Origin: Curtobacterium sp. MCJR17_055
GTDB taxonomy: Bacteria; Actinomycetota; Actinomycetes; Actinomycetales; Microbacteriaceae
Direction of reading: 5' to 3'
DNA: 64,000 bases
Assembly (NCBI RefSeq): GCF_003224335.1
Contig: NZ_QKLF01000007.1
Location: 1 to 64,000 of the forward strand
Under the pieces are notes generated by a model. That model did no database searches. It saw nothing but the letters and a program-made list of their open reading frames with translations, and had not been told where the DNA came from. A program made the position numbers and the translations under genes. Positions 39,108-47,475 of this stretch are shown here, piece by piece. How positions within the stretch are numbered: position 1 is the stretch's first letter; each line of letters begins with the position of its first letter.

Positions 39108-39152
39108 CGCACCACGGGCCTCCCGTCCGGACGACGGGAGGCCCGTGGTGCG
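39108..39152. terminator. Bidirectional hairpin, GGGAGGCCCG family
   Basis: A 20-bp perfect stem (39108-39127 with 39133-39152, 5-nt loop CGGAC), with the core in the reverse order (CACGGGCCTCCCGTC first). It lies between the convergent aldo/keto reductase and lipoprotein genes. Confidence 0.85.
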
Positions 39153-39173
39153 TCCGTCAGCGGACGGCGCCGC

Positions 39174-39677
39174 TCAGGACGCGCAGGTCGAGTCGAAGTC
39201 GGTCCCGGCCGTCTGGACCGCCGTGGCCGAGTCCTGGAACGCGCCGAGGTCGGCCGACTGCGGGTCCTTCGTGATCGCCTCGAGTCGCGTCACCATGTCG
39301 CCGTAGGCGCTCTGGAACGCCTCGGCCTTGCCCTTGACCTCGGTGTTGCTCACCGCGTCGACACCGGCGTCGATGTCCGCGTCGAGCTCCTTGAGCTTGG
39401 CGACCGCGGCGTCGGGGTCGGACTGCAGCTTCGTGGCCTCGGACTGCAGCCCCTCGGCCGCCGACCGCACCTTGCTCTCGAAGGCGGCGCACGCGTCGGC
39501 CTTGGACTGCGAGCCCGACTGCTCCTCGGCGGCCTTCGACGGTGCGCTCGAGGACCCGCTCGTGGCGCCCTGACCCTGGGTCCCCTCGGCCGTCGTGCTG
39601 CCGCCGGAGGAGCAACCGGCGAGCAGGACCGCGGCGAGCGCTGCGGTCGCGAGGACGGAGACGTGCTTCGTGGACAT
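39174..39677 (-). CDS. Hypothetical lipoprotein
   Basis: A 167-residue exported protein with a lipoprotein signal (MSTKHVSVLATAALAAVLLAGC, lipobox LAGC) and a Ser/Gly/Thr/Gln linker (about 23-60). The remainder is a helical domain with two cysteines near its ends (ADACAAFE and DFDSTCAS), likely a disulphide. The domain is a helical bundle by pattern (FESKVRSAAEGLQSEATKLQ). I do not recognise the family. It is common in form to small actinobacterial surface lipoproteins. Confidence 0.8.
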   Translation of the reverse strand: MSTKHVSVLATAALAAVLLAGCSSGGSTTAEGTQGQGATSGSSSAPSKAAEEQSGSQSKADACAAFESKVRSAAEGLQSEATKLQSDPDAAVAKLKELDADIDAGVDAVSNTEVKGKAEAFQSAYGDMVTRLEAITKDPQSADLGAFQDSATAVQTAGTDFDSTCAS

Positions 39678-39830
39678 GGGATCCCCCCTGGTCGGTGTGG
39701 GGCCGCCGACCGGAGGCCCCGTTCCGCCCCGACAGTACTGATCGGATGCTCAGGGAGTGCGGGACGGCCACCCCCGTCCGCCCAGCCCCGTCTGCCCCGT
39801 CCCGTCCGGGGACGCGCGTACGGTCGAGGG

Positions 39831-40808
39831 ATGCGTGCCATCACCATCTCCCAGCCCGGCGACGTCGACGTCATGTCCCTCGGTGAGCTCCCCGACCCGG
39901 TGCCCGGCGAGGGCGAGGTCCTCGTCGAGGTCGCGGCGGCCGGCGTCAACAACGCGGACCTGCAGCAGCGCCAGGGGAACTACCCGCCGCCGCCCGGAGC
40001 GTCCGACGTGCTCGGGCTCGAGGTGTCCGGGACGATCCGTGCGCTCGGCACCGGCGTGACGGGCTGGTCCGTCGGAGACCGCGTGTGTGCGCTCCTCAGC
40101 GGCGGTGGGTACGCGTCGCTCGCCGTGGTGCCGGTGGCACAGCTCCTGCCGGTGCCGGACGGGCTGGACCTGGTGTCCGCCGGCGCGCTCCCCGAAGCGG
40201 CCTGCACGGTGTACTCGAACATCGGGATGCTCGCCGGACTCCGGCCGGGGCAGACCCTGCTCGTCCACGGTGGGACCGGGGGCATGGGATCGCACGCAGT
40301 GCTCTGGGCGAAGGCCCTCGGCGCCCGGGTGGTCGCGACGAGCGGTGGCGCGCGGAAGGTCGCGGCCTCCCGCGAGCTCGGCGCGGACCTGGTCGTCGAC
40401 CACCGCGAGGAGGACTTCGTCGAGCGTGCCCTGGCCTTCACGGACGGTGTCGGCGTGGACGTCGTCCTCGACGTGGTCGGTCCGTCGTACCTGCACCGCA
40501 ACCTCGAGGTCCTCGCGCCGAACGGGCACCTCGCGATCATCGCCGCCGGGTCCGGGCCGGACGCGACCCTGCCGATCGGCCAGCTCATGCGGAAGCGCGC
40601 CTCGGTCAGCGGCACGACCCTGCGGGCACGACCGGCTGCCGAGAAGGCCGAGATCGTCGCTGCCGTGCGGCGGGACGTGTGGCCGTTCGTCGAGGACGGC
40701 CGTGTCCGTCCGGTCGTGGACACCGTGCTGCCCCTCGCCGACGCGGCCGAGGCGCACCGGCGTCTGGCGTCCGGCGACGTCGTCGGGAAGCTGCTGCTCG
40801 CCGTGTAG
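39831..40808 (+). CDS. Zinc-free NAD(P)H:quinone oxidoreductase (MDR family)
   Basis: A 325-residue medium-chain reductase. It has the GroES-like N-domain (GVNNADLQQRQGNYPPPPGASDVLGLEVSG), and the nucleotide-binding fold begins LLVHGGTGGMGSHAVLWAKALGARV (about 140-165). The QOR family motif and the absence of zinc ligands (no Cys-His catalytic set) place it with quinone reductases of the PIG3/TP53I3 type. A -10 TACGGT (39819-39824) lies 6 nt before the ATG at 39831, so it is likely leaderless. Confidence 0.92.
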   Translation: MRAITISQPGDVDVMSLGELPDPVPGEGEVLVEVAAAGVNNADLQQRQGNYPPPPGASDVLGLEVSGTIRALGTGVTGWSVGDRVCALLSGGGYASLAVVPVAQLLPVPDGLDLVSAGALPEAACTVYSNIGMLAGLRPGQTLLVHGGTGGMGSHAVLWAKALGARVVATSGGARKVAASRELGADLVVDHREEDFVERALAFTDGVGVDVVLDVVGPSYLHRNLEVLAPNGHLAIIAAGSGPDATLPIGQLMRKRASVSGTTLRARPAAEKAEIVAAVRRDVWPFVEDGRVRPVVDTVLPLADAAEAHRRLASGDVVGKLLLAV

Positions 40809-40846
40809 CGGCGGCGGCGGTCACACCGTCGACGGCCGTGCCGCCG

Positions 40847-41593
40847 CTACGCGTGCACGCGCGCCAGGAACGCCCGGAGCGCCGGGTGCTGCGGGGCGTC
40901 GAGGACGGCCGCGGGAGCGCCCTGCTCGACGACCTCGCCCTCGTGCAGGAAGACGATCCGGTCGGCGACGTTCCGGGCGAAGTGCATCTCGTGCGTCGTC
41001 ATGAGGATCGTCGACCCCTGCTGCTTGAGCTCGGTGACGAGGTCGAGCACCTCGCCGACGAGCTGCGGGTCGAGGGCGCTCGTCACCTCGTCGAGCAGGA
41101 GCAGCTCCGGGTCCGACGCGACGGCCCGGACGATCGCGACGCGCTGCTGCTGCCCACCCGACAGACGGTCCGGGTACGAAACGGCGAAGTCGCCGAGCCC
41201 GATCCGGTCGAGCAGGCGGCGAGCCGTCGCCTCGGCGTCCGCACGGGAGGCCCGGTGCACCTTGCGCGATGCGAGGGTCACGTTGTCGAGGACGCTCATG
41301 TGCGGGAACAGGTTGAACTGCTGGAAGACGACGCCGATCCGTGCGCGGGTGGCGTCGACGTCGACGCGGGGGTCCGAGACGTCCTGGCCCTGGAGGAGGA
41401 CCTGCCCGTCGTCGATGCCCTCGAGCAGGTTCACGGTCTTGAGCAACGTCGACTTGCCGGAGCCGGACGCCCCGATGACGCAGATCACCTCGTGTCGGTG
41501 CACGGTCAGGTCGATCCCGCGCAGGACAGGTCGGTCGCCGAAGGACTTGCGCAACCCACGCAGTTCGAGGACGGGAGCGGTCTGCTCGGTCAC
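40847..41593 (-). CDS. Polar amino-acid ABC transporter, ATP-binding protein
   Basis: A 248-residue ATPase with Walker A GASGSGKSTLL, the ABC signature LSGGQQQRVAIVRA, Walker B LLLLDEVTSALDP and the H-loop MTTHEMHFA. The PAAT (GlnQ/HisP) type is indicated by these motifs and the neighbours. Its GTG start (41591-41593) overlaps the permease stop (GTGA). It is the last gene of the three-gene importer. Confidence 0.96.
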   Translation of the reverse strand: MTEQTAPVLELRGLRKSFGDRPVLRGIDLTVHRHEVICVIGASGSGKSTLLKTVNLLEGIDDGQVLLQGQDVSDPRVDVDATRARIGVVFQQFNLFPHMSVLDNVTLASRKVHRASRADAEATARRLLDRIGLGDFAVSYPDRLSGGQQQRVAIVRAVASDPELLLLDEVTSALDPQLVGEVLDLVTELKQQGSTILMTTHEMHFARNVADRIVFLHEGEVVEQGAPAAVLDAPQHPALRAFLARVHA

Positions 41594-42486
41594 ACCGTGC
41601 CTCCGATCTGTTCACGCTGCTGCTGCTTCCGGGCGACGGCATCCGTGACCCGGATGAGCGGCAGGCTGATGAGGACGAAGAGCAGGCCGGCGACCAGGTA
41701 GGGCGTGAAGTTCGTCTGCTCAGCCTGCGCGATCTGGGCGCTGCGGACGGCGTCGACGGCGCCGAGGATCGAGACGAGCCCGACGTCCTTCTGCATCGAC
41801 ACGAAGTCGTTCATGAGCGCCGGCGTGACCTTGCGGATCGCCTGCGGCAGCACGACGAGCCGCAGCGTCTGCGCGTGGGACAGGCCGAGCGACCGGGCGG
41901 CCAGGCGCTGGGACGGGTGCACCGCCTCCATGCCGGCGCGGAGCACTTCGGCGACGTACGACGAGTAGGTCAGCACGATCGCGATGGTGCCCCAGAACTC
42001 GGGCGCCAGCCGCGGGAAGACCCCGAGCCCGGGCAGGCCGAACCCGACCAGGTACAGCACGATGATGAGCGGCAGGCCGCGGAACAGGTCCGTGTACCCG
42101 GTCGCGAGCATCCGGAGCGGGAAGAACACCGGGCTCCGCAGGCCGCGGACGACCGCGAGCAGGGTGCCGAGCACGGCGACGCCGATGCTGGCGGCGAACA
42201 GGATCCGGACGTTCAGCCAGAGCCCGAGCAGGATGTCGGGCAGGGTCTCCCACGCCACCTGCGGGTCGAAGAACGACCGCTGCACCGCGGCCCACCCGGG
42301 GGTGTTGACCACGCCGACCCAGACGAGCGCGACGACCACGAGCGTCGAGACGACGGACACCACGACGGAACGGCGGCCGCGCTGCTGGCGGTAGAGCTGC
42401 CGCTCGCGTTCGACCTGGCTGGGTGCCGGGGCGGCGACGGGCGCGCCCACGCCCGCCGGACCGCCCGCACCGGCGGGCAGGGTCAT
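41590..42486 (-). CDS. Polar amino-acid ABC transporter, permease
   Basis: A 298-residue membrane protein of the HisM/GlnP type. An Ala/Gly/Pro-rich cytoplasmic N-terminus is followed by about five to six TMs. The permease signature YVAEVLRAGMEAVHPSQRLAARSLGL carries the EAA loop that contacts the ATPase. The C-terminal segment reads LLFVLISLPLIRVTDAV. It starts 7 bp after the binding-protein gene and overlaps the ATPase gene. Confidence 0.95.
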   Translation of the reverse strand: MTLPAGAGGPAGVGAPVAAPAPSQVERERQLYRQQRGRRSVVVSVVSTLVVVALVWVGVVNTPGWAAVQRSFFDPQVAWETLPDILLGLWLNVRILFAASIGVAVLGTLLAVVRGLRSPVFFPLRMLATGYTDLFRGLPLIIVLYLVGFGLPGLGVFPRLAPEFWGTIAIVLTYSSYVAEVLRAGMEAVHPSQRLAARSLGLSHAQTLRLVVLPQAIRKVTPALMNDFVSMQKDVGLVSILGAVDAVRSAQIAQAEQTNFTPYLVAGLLFVLISLPLIRVTDAVARKQQQREQIGGTV

Positions 42487-42493
42487 GCCCGCG

Positions 42494-43318
42494 TCACTTC
42501 AGGACCGGGGTGTTCGTCTCGGAGGAGAGCCACTTCGTCTGCAGCTGCTCGAGCGTGCCGTCCTCCTCGAGCGACTCGAGGGCGTCGTCGACCTTGCTCG
42601 TCAACGCCGAGTCCTTCGGCAGGACGAAGCCGAACTGGTCGCCTGCGTCGTCGGACGGGAACTGCGCCGACACGGTGCCGTCGTCGAGCTGGGCGGCGGA
42701 CATGTAGAAGGCGGTCGGCAGGTCGGTGACGATCGCGTCGATCTGGGCCGACTTGAGCGCGAGCACGGCGTCGTCGTTCGAGTTGAACACCTGCGGGGTG
42801 ACGCCGAGCACGGACTTGACGCTCTGGATGCTCGTCGACCCGGCGGCGACGCCGATCGTGTCCTGCTTCAGCGCGGCGATGGTCGTGTCACCGGCGGCCT
42901 CCGACCCGGTGGTCGTCACGACGGCCTGCGTGGTCGTGTAGTACGGCGTCGACATGTCGACGGCCTTCTTGCGCTTGGCGTCGATCGAGAACTGCTGGAT
43001 GTTGAGGTCCCAGTCCTTCGCACCAGGGGCGATCGCGCTGTCGAAGGTGCTGCGCTCCCACACGACGTCGCTCTTCGCGTAGCCCATCTCCTCCGCGACG
43101 GCGTAGGCCACGGCGGACTCGAAGCCCTTGCCGGACTCGGGCTGGTTGTCCTCGACCCAGGGCGAGTACGCCGGGTCGCCGGTGGCGATCGTGAGCTTGC
43201 CGTCGGTGACGGTGCCGTCGGCGTTGTCGCTGCTGCCCCCTGCGGAGCATGCGGCGAGGGCGAGCGCGGCGACGGCGGTGGTCGCGACGGCGATGGTCAG
43301 GCGGAGGGGACGGGTCAC
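42494..43318 (-). CDS. Amino-acid ABC transporter, substrate-binding lipoprotein
   Basis: A 274-residue type 3 solute-binding protein. The signal peptide has lipobox LAAC (about residue 24). Two lobes follow: KLTIATGDPAYSPWVEDN and GKGFESAVAYAVAEEMGY are the family's ligand-site openings, then VAAGSTSIQSVKS and DAIVTDLPTAFYM. It is exported and lipid-anchored, and delivers a polar amino acid to the permease. The GTG at 43316-43318 is the start. A -10 TACACT-like hexamer lies about 35 bp upstream. Confidence 0.94.
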   Translation of the reverse strand: MTRPLRLTIAVATTAVAALALAACSAGGSSDNADGTVTDGKLTIATGDPAYSPWVEDNQPESGKGFESAVAYAVAEEMGYAKSDVVWERSTFDSAIAPGAKDWDLNIQQFSIDAKRKKAVDMSTPYYTTTQAVVTTTGSEAAGDTTIAALKQDTIGVAAGSTSIQSVKSVLGVTPQVFNSNDDAVLALKSAQIDAIVTDLPTAFYMSAAQLDDGTVSAQFPSDDAGDQFGFVLPKDSALTSKVDDALESLEEDGTLEQLQTKWLSSETNTPVLK

Positions 43319-43424
43319 GGTCTGGCCTTCGTCAGGGGGAACAGGGCAGGACCCGAGTGTACTGGGCCGTGGGATACCAACGACCGGTCGACGCGGTTCC
43401 TGCCCTGCCGACGCTCGGCTGGTG

Positions 43425-43667
43425 TCAGCGACGCCGACGCTCGTTGATCGCCGCGCCGGTGTAGGTGATCGCCAGGAACATCGCCGCACTCGCCGCGAGC
43501 CCCGCGACCCAACGGTCGGACGCCGGCGGGCTGGTCATGACGGCAACGCTGACCGCGACCGACGACGCGCTCACCGGGAGTGCGACCGGGAGCCGGAGCA
43601 GCAGGCCGACGGCGGCGATCAGCGCCGCAGCAGCGACGGCTGCAGCACCGGTTCGAAGTCGTGCCAT
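43425..43667 (-). CDS. Small two-TM membrane protein
   Basis: An 80-residue hydrophobic protein of unknown function with two TMs (about 5-40 and 50-72) and a basic C-terminus (INERRRR). The ATG at 43665-43667 has a GGAGG ribosome binding site. A strong promoter lies upstream (43714-43743). A longer in-frame start is not needed. No family recognised. Confidence 0.7.
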   Translation of the reverse strand: MARLRTGAAAVAAAALIAAVGLLLRLPVALPVSASSVAVSVAVMTSPPASDRWVAGLAASAAMFLAITYTGAAINERRRR

Positions 43668-43713
43668 GGGCGGTTCCTCCCGTTGTGATCCTGGCCGGAC
43701 GGCCAGCGATGCC

Positions 43714-43753
43714 AACGTAGGACCGCCTCCTTCACGGGGTCAAGTACAGTACA
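43714..43753 (-). promoter_or_regulatory. Promoter with adjacent GTAC palindrome
   Basis: On the minus strand, -35 TTGACC (43738-43743), an 18-bp spacer and -10 TACGTT (43714-43719) drive the small membrane-protein gene. Just upstream of the -35 lies the near-palindrome TGTACTGTAC (about 43743-43753), a possible operator, which almost touches the stop of the DUF985 gene. Confidence 0.6.
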
Positions 43754-44251
43754 TCAGTCGAGCATCGTGAAGTCGTCGAACGAGAACCCGGGCGACACCA
43801 GGCAGCTGAGGAGCACCTCGCCGTCACCCGGGAGCGTCCGCTGCCACACGCCTCCGCGGACGAACGCCTGTGCGTCGTTCACGCGGTCACGGCCGGCGTC
43901 CGGGCCGAGGGTGATGCGTGCGCCGGGCTCCGGCTGGTCGCCGGACCCACCGAGTTCGAGCTCGACGGCGTCCGGCCCGTGCCACATCCAGATCTCGTCG
44001 CTCGTCACGCGGTGCCACGCGGAGGCCTCGCCCGGCGGCAGGAGGAAGTGGATGAGCGTCGCGGCGGGGCGCTCACCGGCGGGCGTGGTCACGGTCGCCG
44101 GCGACGTCCACGTGCGGACGTACCAACCACCCTCGGGGTGCGGCTCCATGCCGAGCGCGGCAGCGCGCTGCGGGACGTCGAGCCACTCGACGACGTCGCC
44201 GGCGACGGTGCGGCGAGCGGCCATGCCGGGGCGGGGTGCGGTGTCGGTCAT
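43754..44251 (-). CDS. DUF985 cupin protein
   Basis: A 165-residue cupin_5/DUF985 protein: HPEGGWYVRTW, LIHFLLPPGEASAWHRVTSDEIWMWHGPDAVELEL and the C-terminal VSPGFSFDDFTML. It has the metal-ligand-like His and Glu of a beta-barrel cupin, but its biochemical role is unknown in the family. The ATG at 44249-44251 overlaps the stop of the amidohydrolase gene, so it is the third gene of a coupled operon with the deaminase-like and AdoHcy-hydrolase-like genes. Confidence 0.9.
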   Translation of the reverse strand: MTDTAPRPGMAARRTVAGDVVEWLDVPQRAAALGMEPHPEGGWYVRTWTSPATVTTPAGERPAATLIHFLLPPGEASAWHRVTSDEIWMWHGPDAVELELGGSGDQPEPGARITLGPDAGRDRVNDAQAFVRGGVWQRTLPGDGEVLLSCLVSPGFSFDDFTMLD

Positions 44252-45645
44252 CGGGACTCCTTGCTCGGGGTGGGTGCCGCGCCTGCGGCGGACGGGGTCA
44301 GGGGGACACGGGCAGCAGCATCGGTGGTCCGGACCACCCCGCGGACGACGGTCGCCACCGCACGCCCGGCTCCGTCCTCCACGAGTTCGGCGAGCGCGTC
44401 CGGCACGGTCCGGGCGTCGACGTCGAACACCGCGAGGTCGGCGCGGGCTCCGACGGCCAGGTGTCCGATCCGGTCCGGTCCGACCGCGAGTCCCATCGCG
44501 TGGGCGCCACCGAGGGTCGCCGCCGCGAGCAGCCGCTCGTGCAGGTCGCGTCCGCTGTAGCCCTGTGCGCGGGCGATGCGGTGCAGTGCGGTGACGTCCG
44601 CCATCGGGTCGAGCGACGGCGAGGACGACAGCGAGTCGGTGCCCACGGCGATCGGGCTGCCCTCGCGCAGGTAGTCGGCGACCGGCGGCGGGTCGAGCCC
44701 GATGACGGCGTTCGAGCGCGGGCAGAGCGCGACCGCGGTGCCGCGCGCGCGGAGCAGGGCCCGGTCGGCGGCGGTCATGTAGACGCCGTGCGCGATGTGG
44801 CAGTCCGGCCCGAGCACGCCGAGGCGGTCCACGAACGAGGTCGCACTCGCGCCGAACCCGAGCGCGCGCATGGCCCGGAAGGACGGCACGTTCGCCAGGT
44901 GCCAGTCCGCACCGTGGCCGACGCCGACGACGCCCGCGAAGCCGGGGATCGGTTCGATCGCGGTGCGCTCACCCTCGAACGCGGCTTCGCCGAGGTGCAG
45001 GTGCAGCCGGAGTCCGCGCTGCCGGACGATGTCGGGCAGTTCGAGCAGCGGCGCGACGTCGAGCGAGTACGGGGCGTGCGGGGAGAGCCCGGCGCCGGGG
45101 GTGGTGGGCACCCGCTCGAGTTCGGCGAGGACCTGGTCGCGCCCGTGCTCCTGCCAGGCGGCGTTCTCCCAGTCCATCACCTCCCAGTAGGCGATGCCGC
45201 CGAGACCGGCGTCCTCGAGCGCGGTCACCGCATCGATGTCGGTCACCACGTCGGCGATGCTCGTCACCCCGGCCGCCACCGACTGTGCCGCACCGGCCGC
45301 GGCCTCGGCCCGCCAGTCGTGTGGCTGCGCGTAGACGGCGTTGAACGCGGCGGCCCAGTCCTCGAATCCGGCGTACCGGCCGCGCCCGACACCGGCCATG
45401 CCCGTGTACTGCAGGTGCGTGTGCGCGTTGACGAGCCCCGGGAGGAGCGCACCCCGCCACCGCCGCTCGGTCACGGGGGTGCCGTCGAGCTGGTCCACCA
45501 CCCAGGAGCGTTCGCCGACGTGCAGGATCCGGCCGTCGCGCACCGCGACGGCGCCGTCCGCGATCGGCGGCGCGGTCATCGGCACGACGATCCGCGCGGA
45601 GTGCACCGTCGTCTGCCCGGGTGCCGCCGGCCGCCGGCCCGTCAC
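44248..45645 (-). CDS. Amidohydrolase (SAH/nucleoside deaminase-like)
   Basis: A 465-residue metal-dependent hydrolase of the ATZ/TRZ–MTA/SAH deaminase group. The metal ligands are visible: PGLVNAHTHLQY (HxH, about 75-77), LHLHLGEAAFEGE (His and catalytic Glu), a later His in HIAHGVYM and Asp in VGTDSLSSSPSLDP. The C-terminus is a beta-sandwich (GRADLAVFD-like ARADLAVFDVD). Substrates in this group include S-adenosylhomocysteine, methylthioadenosine, 5'-deoxyadenosine and aminofutalosine. Its overlap with an AdoHcy-hydrolase-like gene points to SAH or a related nucleoside. The GTG start at 45643-45645 overlaps the upstream stop. Confidence 0.85.
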   Translation of the reverse strand: MTGRRPAAPGQTTVHSARIVVPMTAPPIADGAVAVRDGRILHVGERSWVVDQLDGTPVTERRWRGALLPGLVNAHTHLQYTGMAGVGRGRYAGFEDWAAAFNAVYAQPHDWRAEAAAGAAQSVAAGVTSIADVVTDIDAVTALEDAGLGGIAYWEVMDWENAAWQEHGRDQVLAELERVPTTPGAGLSPHAPYSLDVAPLLELPDIVRQRGLRLHLHLGEAAFEGERTAIEPIPGFAGVVGVGHGADWHLANVPSFRAMRALGFGASATSFVDRLGVLGPDCHIAHGVYMTAADRALLRARGTAVALCPRSNAVIGLDPPPVADYLREGSPIAVGTDSLSSSPSLDPMADVTALHRIARAQGYSGRDLHERLLAAATLGGAHAMGLAVGPDRIGHLAVGARADLAVFDVDARTVPDALAELVEDGAGRAVATVVRGVVRTTDAAARVPLTPSAAGAAPTPSKESR

Positions 45646-47381
45646 GTCGGGTCCCCGAACCGTCGGGTCCGGACGTCCGGCTCGCGGTCCACGGGCTGCG
45701 CGGCGAGCGTCGCGGCGGACGTGCCGCCCACGTCGGTACCACCGCCGGGAGGCCCGCCCCGCGCCCCGAACGCGGCGAGCGCCACGCGGGCGGTCGCCTC
45801 GTCCACCTCGGGGTCGATCGGCACGACGGCGCGGTCCAGCTCGTCGCCCCGCTCGACGAGCATCCGCACGGCACCGAGCTGCGCCGCGAAGGACAGGTCC
45901 ATCACCTCGATCGGGTTGCCCTCGGCCGCGGTGATGTTGATGCACCCGCCGCCGTCGAGCAGCAGCACGCCGGGACCGTCCGGGAGCGTGAGGCGCTCGA
46001 CCCGTCGACCCACCGTCGTCCGCTCGGCCCCCGCTGCGACGGCGTCCTCGACCGCGATCTCCTGGTCCACCCCGCCCGCGACCGACAGGACCGCTCCGGG
46101 AGCGCACGCACGGAGCACCGTCAGGCTGACCGTGTCCGCCACCCCGGTCGCGCTCACCACCAGGTCGGCGGTGCGGACGGCGTCGACGAGGGGAGCGACC
46201 TCGTACCCGGCGAACACGGCCTGCAGCGCCCGGACCGGGTCGGTGTCGGCGACGGTGACCCAGAACCCGAGCGCCCGGAGGACCAGGGCGACCCCCTCCC
46301 CCACGTGACCGAACCCGGCGACGACCACCCGGCCTCCCGTCAGGTCGGGCCGGACGCCGGGGTCGAGCGCGTCGACCAGGTCGAGTGTCGCGAACACCGT
46401 CGACTGCCCCGTGCCGTACCGGTTGTCGAAGAACGTCTTGGTGCGGGCGTCGTTCACCGCGACGACCGGGATCCCGAGCTGGCCGCGGGCCGCCATCACG
46501 CGCAGCGGGCGGAGGCCGCTCGTGGTCTCCTCGGCGGCTCCGAGCATCGTCGGCAGCAGGTCGGGGCGCTCCTGGTGCACGAGCCGGATGACGTGCGACC
46601 CGTCGTCGACGAGCACGTGCGGCCGGGTGTCGAGCATCGCGAGCGCGAGCGCGCGCTGTTCCGCCACGGTCGCGGTGCTGCTCGCGTGCACGGGGACGCC
46701 GGCCCGGCGGAGGACCGCGGCGACGGCGTCGTCCGTCTCGTCCGCATGTGCGTAGACGACCACCTCGGCGCCGGCGTCCTGCAGCAGGAGGGACAGCACG
46801 GCGGTCTTCGGCTCGAGGAACAGGCTCACCCCGACGCGGGTGCCCCGGAGCAGGCCGCCCTGCCGGAGCTCGTCGGCGACGGCACGGGACACCGGCATGG
46901 AGCGGCGGGCCCAGCGGATGCGGGCCTCGGCGGCAGGGTCGCCCTCGGGCTCGCGGCCGGTCGACACGAGGAACACGTCGTCGGAGAGCGTCGGCACGCC
47001 GAGGACGCCGGGGCGGGCGAGCACGGTCGGGCCGAAGGCGTCCTCGTCGACGGCGGGGACGTGGCGGCCGGCATCGACCACGAGCAGCAGCGCGCCGCGG
47101 GGACGGTCCGCGGTGGCGTCCTCCACGGCGGCGGCGCTCTGTTCGGGCGTGCCGAGACACCAGAGCTGGTCGACGGCCGCGCCGTCACCGGCGTCCGCGG
47201 GTCGGGCTCCGAGCCCGACGAGCGATGCGTGCAGGGCGGCGGCGTCCCGGGGATCACCGCCGACGACGCGGAAGCGCCGGGCGGCGAGGAGTGTGTTCGT
47301 CACGCGGGCGGTGTGCCGGACCGCGGCGGACGCCCAGGCCGACGTTGCGGGGTCGGCGCGGGTCGGGTCGGCGCGCGGCAT
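45642..47381 (-). CDS. S-adenosylhomocysteine-hydrolase-like protein, divergent
   Basis: A 579-residue protein. Residues 1-180 are divergent. From about 185 on it follows AdoHcyase: FLEPKTAVLSLLLQDAGAEV, EETTSGLRPL (about 284-293), VVAVNDARTKTFFDNRYGTGQST (catalytic Lys about 315 and Asp about 319 kept). The Rossmann NAD fold follows (VVVAGFGHVGEGVA, about 352-365), then NPIEVMDLSFAAQL (489-502). The IGHF motif is replaced by VAGGVDQEI, and the usual C-terminal Lys-Tyr NAD lid is absent. It may hydrolyse SAH or a deaminated form such as S-inosylhomocysteine. A -10 TACGAT (47388-47393) lies 6 nt before the ATG. Confidence 0.82.
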   Translation of the reverse strand: MPRADPTRADPATSAWASAAVRHTARVTNTLLAARRFRVVGGDPRDAAALHASLVGLGARPADAGDGAAVDQLWCLGTPEQSAAAVEDATADRPRGALLLVVDAGRHVPAVDEDAFGPTVLARPGVLGVPTLSDDVFLVSTGREPEGDPAAEARIRWARRSMPVSRAVADELRQGGLLRGTRVGVSLFLEPKTAVLSLLLQDAGAEVVVYAHADETDDAVAAVLRRAGVPVHASSTATVAEQRALALAMLDTRPHVLVDDGSHVIRLVHQERPDLLPTMLGAAEETTSGLRPLRVMAARGQLGIPVVAVNDARTKTFFDNRYGTGQSTVFATLDLVDALDPGVRPDLTGGRVVVAGFGHVGEGVALVLRALGFWVTVADTDPVRALQAVFAGYEVAPLVDAVRTADLVVSATGVADTVSLTVLRACAPGAVLSVAGGVDQEIAVEDAVAAGAERTTVGRRVERLTLPDGPGVLLLDGGGCINITAAEGNPIEVMDLSFAAQLGAVRMLVERGDELDRAVVPIDPEVDEATARVALAAFGARGGPPGGGTDVGGTSAATLAAQPVDREPDVRTRRFGDPT

Positions 47382-47475
47382 GGGGACATCGTAGGGCGGG
47401 CCGGTGGCCCGGCGGTGCCGGCGGTGCCGGCGGTCGAGGCTGGCCGTGGCGCACGGGCGCGCCGGGCCCGCACGG

